33,421 nucleotides of DNA. Origin: JAKPRU01 sp029568995 (GTDB lineage: Bacteria; Hinthialibacterota; Hinthialibacteria; Hinthialibacterales; JAKPRU01). Made by a program: the position numbers and the translations under genes. Each line of letters begins with the position of its first letter. The stretch's first letter is position 1. The stretch is from NCBI GenBank assembly GCA_035430965.1, contig DAOMHQ010000038.1, positions 1-33,421 of the forward strand, read 5' to 3'. This document shows positions 30,209-33,421 of the stretch, one piece after another. The notes under the pieces were generated by a model. The model was not told the DNA's origin. It saw nothing but the letters and a program-made list of their open reading frames with translations, and did not search any database.

Positions 30209-32554
30209 TTACTTCTTTGGCGGACTGAGGGACCACTGCAAATCTTCCGCCGGTTTTCCCGCTTCATCGGTCACACGGAAGAAGAACCCCCACTGTCCGG
30301 CAGTCTGGGAGACTTTCAATAGAATGCTGTTCCATCCCTTTTGGAGCTGAGCCGGAACAATATCCGCATCGACCACCGCCATGCGTGAGATACGGTTGCT
30401 CCAGACTTCCTGTCCGTTCAGCCACATCTTGACGCCGTCATTGCTGCCGACCCGCAGTTGCACACTGCGGTCGCTGTCGGAATGGACATAACTCTGGGCA
30501 TACACGGAAACCCAATCTGTTGGGGAGAAATGGTCCAGCAGATCGACATACGCCTTTGATTCCCCCGATGAGATTTGCTTCCATTTCACGGGTCCGGCGA
30601 CACCGTCGTAGGTTGCCTGGAGGTTGATTTCACGTTCCAGCGGACAAGCGGTCGTATGGCCTTTCCAGTTGACATTATCGAAGGGACCGATGGCGTTCCA
30701 GGTGTTAATCAGTTGCAACTCTTTGGGGGGCCGGGAGGCGATTCGTTCCCCAATGACTTCTTTCAGATCGGGTGTGGCGCTGTTCACCTCGATATATTCC
30801 GGACAGATCGCGTACATTTTGTCCACGAGACCCTGGCATCCGTCATAATGTTTCTGCACGGTCTCCAGGGCAGCACCTTCCTTGTCCGCCTGCATCAAAG
30901 CCAGAAACGATTTCAGGTAATCGAATGCGAGACAGACCATTTCCATGCGCTTTTGGAGAACGGGATTGTCGCTCTTCTCCGCGCATTCGAGTGCTCGATT
31001 CAATGATTCCTGGCAGGTCTGCACCACTTCCGGCGGATAAATGGCCGGGATATCGCGGTATCCCCAGTCGATATCGGTCGGGTATTGGCGTAAGGCATTT
31101 TCCAGCGTGCTGTAGAATCGGAACATGGCCCTGGAAAGATCGTTTTTCCGATGCGGATTCTCTCCGAAGAAGCCGTTGCAAAAGTCCCATAATAGTGCAT
31201 CGCTGTCCCGGTCGGCGTTCCAGAGGCTTTGTGCGCTGAACCAGTGGTTCGGTGAAAGGGTGGCCCAGGAGCAGTGACCTTCCACGGACATGCCCCGGAC
31301 ACCGAGTTTCCGATAGACCGGCATTTCGCGAACCCGTGCCCCGAACAGGGGCCAGAACAGTTCCAGGTTTCCCGGTATCGGGTCGTATTCATAAATAAAG
31401 ATATTCGGGCAGACCCTGGCCCATCCCTCCAGGTCGGCTTTCATTTTCATGCGGGACTCGCATTGCGGATCGCCGATCCCATGTCCTCCACAGTACACGC
31501 TCGCTGTCAGAAAGATGGCGATATACGGAGAAACCGGAGTCCGCACCGGCGGTGTGGAATGGTTGATATAGGCGTACATGGAGACCAGCTTTCCCGGATG
31601 GCGCTCCTGTACGCGCTTCGAGACTTCATTCAAGAAAGTGACATATCGGTCGGTGACAATGGGTCGATCCCGGTCGGCATCCCATCCGGGCGGGTCCAGG
31701 GCACGGCAATTCTCGCATTCGCAGAAATTGTCGTTGTCGTCCGGGCACAGGGAATAGCACAGGCATTCCGGGTACTTGTCGAAATACTGATTCACCGATT
31801 GAGCGATCAATTCGATCACTTCGGGATTGGTGGTGCAAACCTGTTCGGGTTCTCGATGCCCTTTGATGAGAGAATACAGTTCGGGACGTTTCTCGAACGA
31901 GGCACTTTCGGGCATGGTGTTTGTCAGGTTGTGCCCGTGCATGACCGGGGGCCGATACAGCCGGTTGCGTTGATGCCAGAGAGCCATTCTCGGCCCGGAC
32001 CCCGGAGGACCGCCCCAGCTGTACCAGATTTGTCGAAAGAAAAAGTCCGGTCCATCCACACGGCGGGTTTCATCTACGGAAAGCGTTGCTTTATGCGGGA
32101 TGATCTCGCCCATGTCGCCCGGCATGTACCAGCGGCATCCCCAACCGTCCAGGAGATCATAGACCGCCCACATTGCGCCACGCGCATCGCCACCCAGGAG
32201 ATACAGGTTTCCCTTCCGAGCCTCAATGAGAAACTCTTCCGGTTTCAGTTGTTTCGCGGCGGCGAGAATATCTGCGGGAATCTCCGGACTCCGGAAACAA
32301 TCCGCGCGCCCCAGGAAAATGGAAGGACCTTCCGTATCGGCTGCCAGGCGGGGAATCGTTACGCCGCTCATTTTCTCGACGAAATGGCAGAGTTCTTCGG
32401 CGGCGGTTTGTTCCTCAGGCTGCGGTTGGGCGGGCAGCACCAGGCCCAGACGCGCCTGTCCTTTCTTCACAATCGCAAGGTCTCCGGCTTCTCCTACCGA
32501 TACGGATAGAAAGGCGAGACAGAACAGGATGAGGAGAATTCTTGTCGGATTCAT
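30209..32554 (-). CDS. secreted DUF4838-domain protein
   Basis: A 781-aa exported protein. I prefer ATG 32554 (AGGAG seven bases upstream) to the ATG nine codons earlier; it opens a signal peptide (MNPTRILLILFCLAFLSVS, cleavage near GEAG). Residues about 25-160 resemble the alpha-glucuronidase (GH67)-type N-terminal domain that precedes DUF4838: AAEELCHFVEKMSGVTIP, IFLGRADC and AMWAVYDLLDGWGCRWYMPGD. The central DUF4838 barrel-like domain follows, with CYSLCPDDNDNFCECENCRALD (about 287) as a conserved signature. The last about 150 residues are a beta-sandwich (LRVGSNDGVKMWLNGQEVW, WNSILLKVSQ), likely carbohydrate-binding. Such proteins are frequent in polysaccharide-degrading phyla; the enzymatic activity of DUF4838 is unproved. 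Confidence 0.88.
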   Translation of the reverse strand: MNPTRILLILFCLAFLSVSVGEAGDLAIVKKGQARLGLVLPAQPQPEEQTAAEELCHFVEKMSGVTIPRLAADTEGPSIFLGRADCFRSPEIPADILAAAKQLKPEEFLIEARKGNLYLLGGDARGAMWAVYDLLDGWGCRWYMPGDMGEIIPHKATLSVDETRRVDGPDFFFRQIWYSWGGPPGSGPRMALWHQRNRLYRPPVMHGHNLTNTMPESASFEKRPELYSLIKGHREPEQVCTTNPEVIELIAQSVNQYFDKYPECLCYSLCPDDNDNFCECENCRALDPPGWDADRDRPIVTDRYVTFLNEVSKRVQERHPGKLVSMYAYINHSTPPVRTPVSPYIAIFLTASVYCGGHGIGDPQCESRMKMKADLEGWARVCPNIFIYEYDPIPGNLELFWPLFGARVREMPVYRKLGVRGMSVEGHCSWATLSPNHWFSAQSLWNADRDSDALLWDFCNGFFGENPHRKNDLSRAMFRFYSTLENALRQYPTDIDWGYRDIPAIYPPEVVQTCQESLNRALECAEKSDNPVLQKRMEMVCLAFDYLKSFLALMQADKEGAALETVQKHYDGCQGLVDKMYAICPEYIEVNSATPDLKEVIGERIASRPPKELQLINTWNAIGPFDNVNWKGHTTACPLEREINLQATYDGVAGPVKWKQISSGESKAYVDLLDHFSPTDWVSVYAQSYVHSDSDRSVQLRVGSNDGVKMWLNGQEVWSNRISRMAVVDADIVPAQLQKGWNSILLKVSQTAGQWGFFFRVTDEAGKPAEDLQWSLSPPKK

Positions 32555-32629
32555 TCGGTCGCTCCTGGATGGGGGATTCAAATTTTGGGGATGATAGCAG
32601 AGAAACGGGCGGAAAGCAGAGGAGTAGGG

Positions 32630-33196
32630 TCAATAATCCGTTCCGGTTTCCGCCGGTCCGGTGATGACAATATCGCCCGCGCTGAGAACTCCGTTGCTTG
32701 CATTGTAATGGAAAATGTAATACGCGCCGCCGTTGTTATATCCTTCTCCCCCATCCGGTCCGACGCTCAAGACGGAATACTTGGCTCCTTTCATCCAGGC
32801 ATCGTAATACAGCGGAACGCCTTTCACAAAATCCGGCTCCTGGTCGAAGTTCTCAAACACATAATATCCCCCATGTAATTGGATAGAGGTATCATCGGAA
32901 TGGCGGATGGGATCGCTGAACGGATCGAGCGGGATAAAAGACAGGTAGGCGATAGGAGTTGTCAATAGGGAGAGTTCATCTCTTCGGTTGACGGCGATGC
33001 GGCGAAGATACTGATTGTTGTCCATCCGATACATTTCCATTGCTGTGCGGATGGAGCGCAGTTCCGCCTGTGCCCGGCTGACCTTGGCACGCATCCGGGC
33101 ATTGAGGAAATTCGGAACAGCAATTGCGGCGAGAATCCCGATAATCGCAACCACGATCAGCAGTTCGATGAGCGTAAATCCACGAGATCGACACAT
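32630..33196 (-). CDS. type II secretion-type pseudopilin / prepilin
   Basis: A 188-aa prepilin. The N-terminus MCRSRGFTLIELLIVVAIIG has a short basic leader, the peptidase site Gly-Phe and Glu at mature position 5, then a long hydrophobic helix ending NFLNARMRAKVSRAQAELRSI. The globular part resembles GspG-like pseudopilins (YSVLSVGPDGGEGYNNGG, NGVLSAGDIVITG). Ribosome site GGGAG, eight bases from ATG 33196. No other secretion or pilus gene is in the window. The single gene sits next to the DUF4838 secreted protein with 75 bp between; such orphans often decorate a distant secretion system. Confidence 0.88.
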   Translation of the reverse strand: MCRSRGFTLIELLIVVAIIGILAAIAVPNFLNARMRAKVSRAQAELRSIRTAMEMYRMDNNQYLRRIAVNRRDELSLLTTPIAYLSFIPLDPFSDPIRHSDDTSIQLHGGYYVFENFDQEPDFVKGVPLYYDAWMKGAKYSVLSVGPDGGEGYNNGGAYYIFHYNASNGVLSAGDIVITGPAETGTDY

Positions 33197-33302
33197 TGCG
33201 ATGTCTCCCTTTCGGATGTGTGTCGGGCGGGGTGGGCTGCTGCTTGGCGGATGAGCCTGCCCTGCTCGCTCCTAAGAAATCTCGCCCATTGACAGGCACG
33301 AA

Positions 33303-33340
33303 GGCCTATCCCACCAGTAGGCCAGGCGTCTCTGCCTGGC
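33303..33340. repeat. overlapping hairpins, palindromic repeat
   Basis: GGCCTA (33303-33308) pairs with TAGGCC (33318-33323), and GCCAGGC (33321-33327) pairs with GCCTGGC (33334-33340); the two stems overlap and exclude each other. Nothing else was seen in the terminal gap 33197-33421 except a short R1-like fragment (GTCATCGCGAGCC, from 33358). Confidence 0.6.
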
Positions 33341-33421
33341 AGAAAAAGCGCCTTGTCCGTCATCGCGAGCCTCCCACCGGCCCCGCCGATGTCGTGTTTC
33401 CGATCATAGCAGACGCTCGGC

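Noticed and set aside
29755..30267. Minus-strand open frame of 170 codons
   Set aside because: Made almost wholly of translated repeats (R7, R5, R8) in a non-coding gap; repeat phrases such as LRIGDCGLG are translation artefacts.
31274..32509. Plus-strand open frame of 411 codons inside the DUF4838 gene
   Set aside because: Antisense to a clearly recognised protein with signal peptide and family motifs; no family features of its own.
1..33421. tRNA or rRNA genes, insertion sequences, prophage
   Set aside because: No cloverleaf-like sequence, rRNA stretch, transposase, integrase or phage gene could be recognised.

Overview
The window reads as chromosomal DNA of a free-living, uncultured-type bacterium with moderately high GC and a Gram-negative-like envelope: signal peptides, lipoproteins, a type II secretion/type IV pilus style pseudopilin and several large secreted proteins. 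The secreted protein ending in a Thr/Pro linker plus a dockerin-like Asp-rich motif, the DUF4838 protein, the Gfo/Idh/MocA oxidoreductase and the very high load of short palindromic repeats are typical of candidate phyla such as Sumerlaeota, Hydrogenedentota or Poribacteria, or of Planctomycetota relatives. No rRNA or other taxonomic marker is present, so this placement is an inference. No phage, IS transposase, CRISPR array, tRNA or rRNA was seen.

Layout. 1-7.0 kb: an unknown acidic protein with its terminator (minus), pdxA (plus), a palindrome-rich gap, a secreted glycine-rich protein (minus), then a GlcD-type FAD oxidase followed by a secreted TPR protein (plus). 7.0-13.8 kb: a FapA-like (DUF342) protein and three polytopic membrane proteins that resemble lipid-linked-sugar glycosyltransferases. 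Two of these carry in-frame pieces of dispersed repeats. 13.8-17.5 kb: a 64-residue membrane protein, then a minus-strand run of Gfo/Idh/MocA oxidoreductase, probable lipoprotein and aldehyde dehydrogenase. 17.9-24.4 kb: an ADP-ribosylglycohydrolase-family protein with a good sigma-70-type promoter, a TldD-type metalloprotease, then a secreted clan GH-A-like glycosidase and a secreted beta-propeller-like protein behind a promoter with a roughly 415-nt leader. 24.6-29.7 kb: RNase G (minus) divergent from a partner-switching cassette (membrane GAF-SpoIIE phosphatase, STAS antagonist, RsbW-like kinase), with a small tail-anchored-looking protein convergent to it. 29.7-33.4 kb: a composite repeat element, a DUF4838 secreted protein and a pseudopilin.

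How the genes fit together. The clearest functional unit is the partner-switching cassette: phosphatase dephosphorylates the STAS protein, which then titrates the kinase/anti-sigma factor. Its target is not in the window. The GH-A-like enzyme and the propeller protein form a likely secreted pair. The oxidoreductase, lipoprotein and aldehyde dehydrogenase may be co-transcribed. The rest are single housekeeping or envelope genes.

The most unusual aspect is the repeats. At least seven families of short, mostly palindromic elements lie in gene ends and gaps, and four pieces lie in frame inside two membrane-protein genes. One is an exact 37-nt inverted copy of a repeat located 6.5 kb away.
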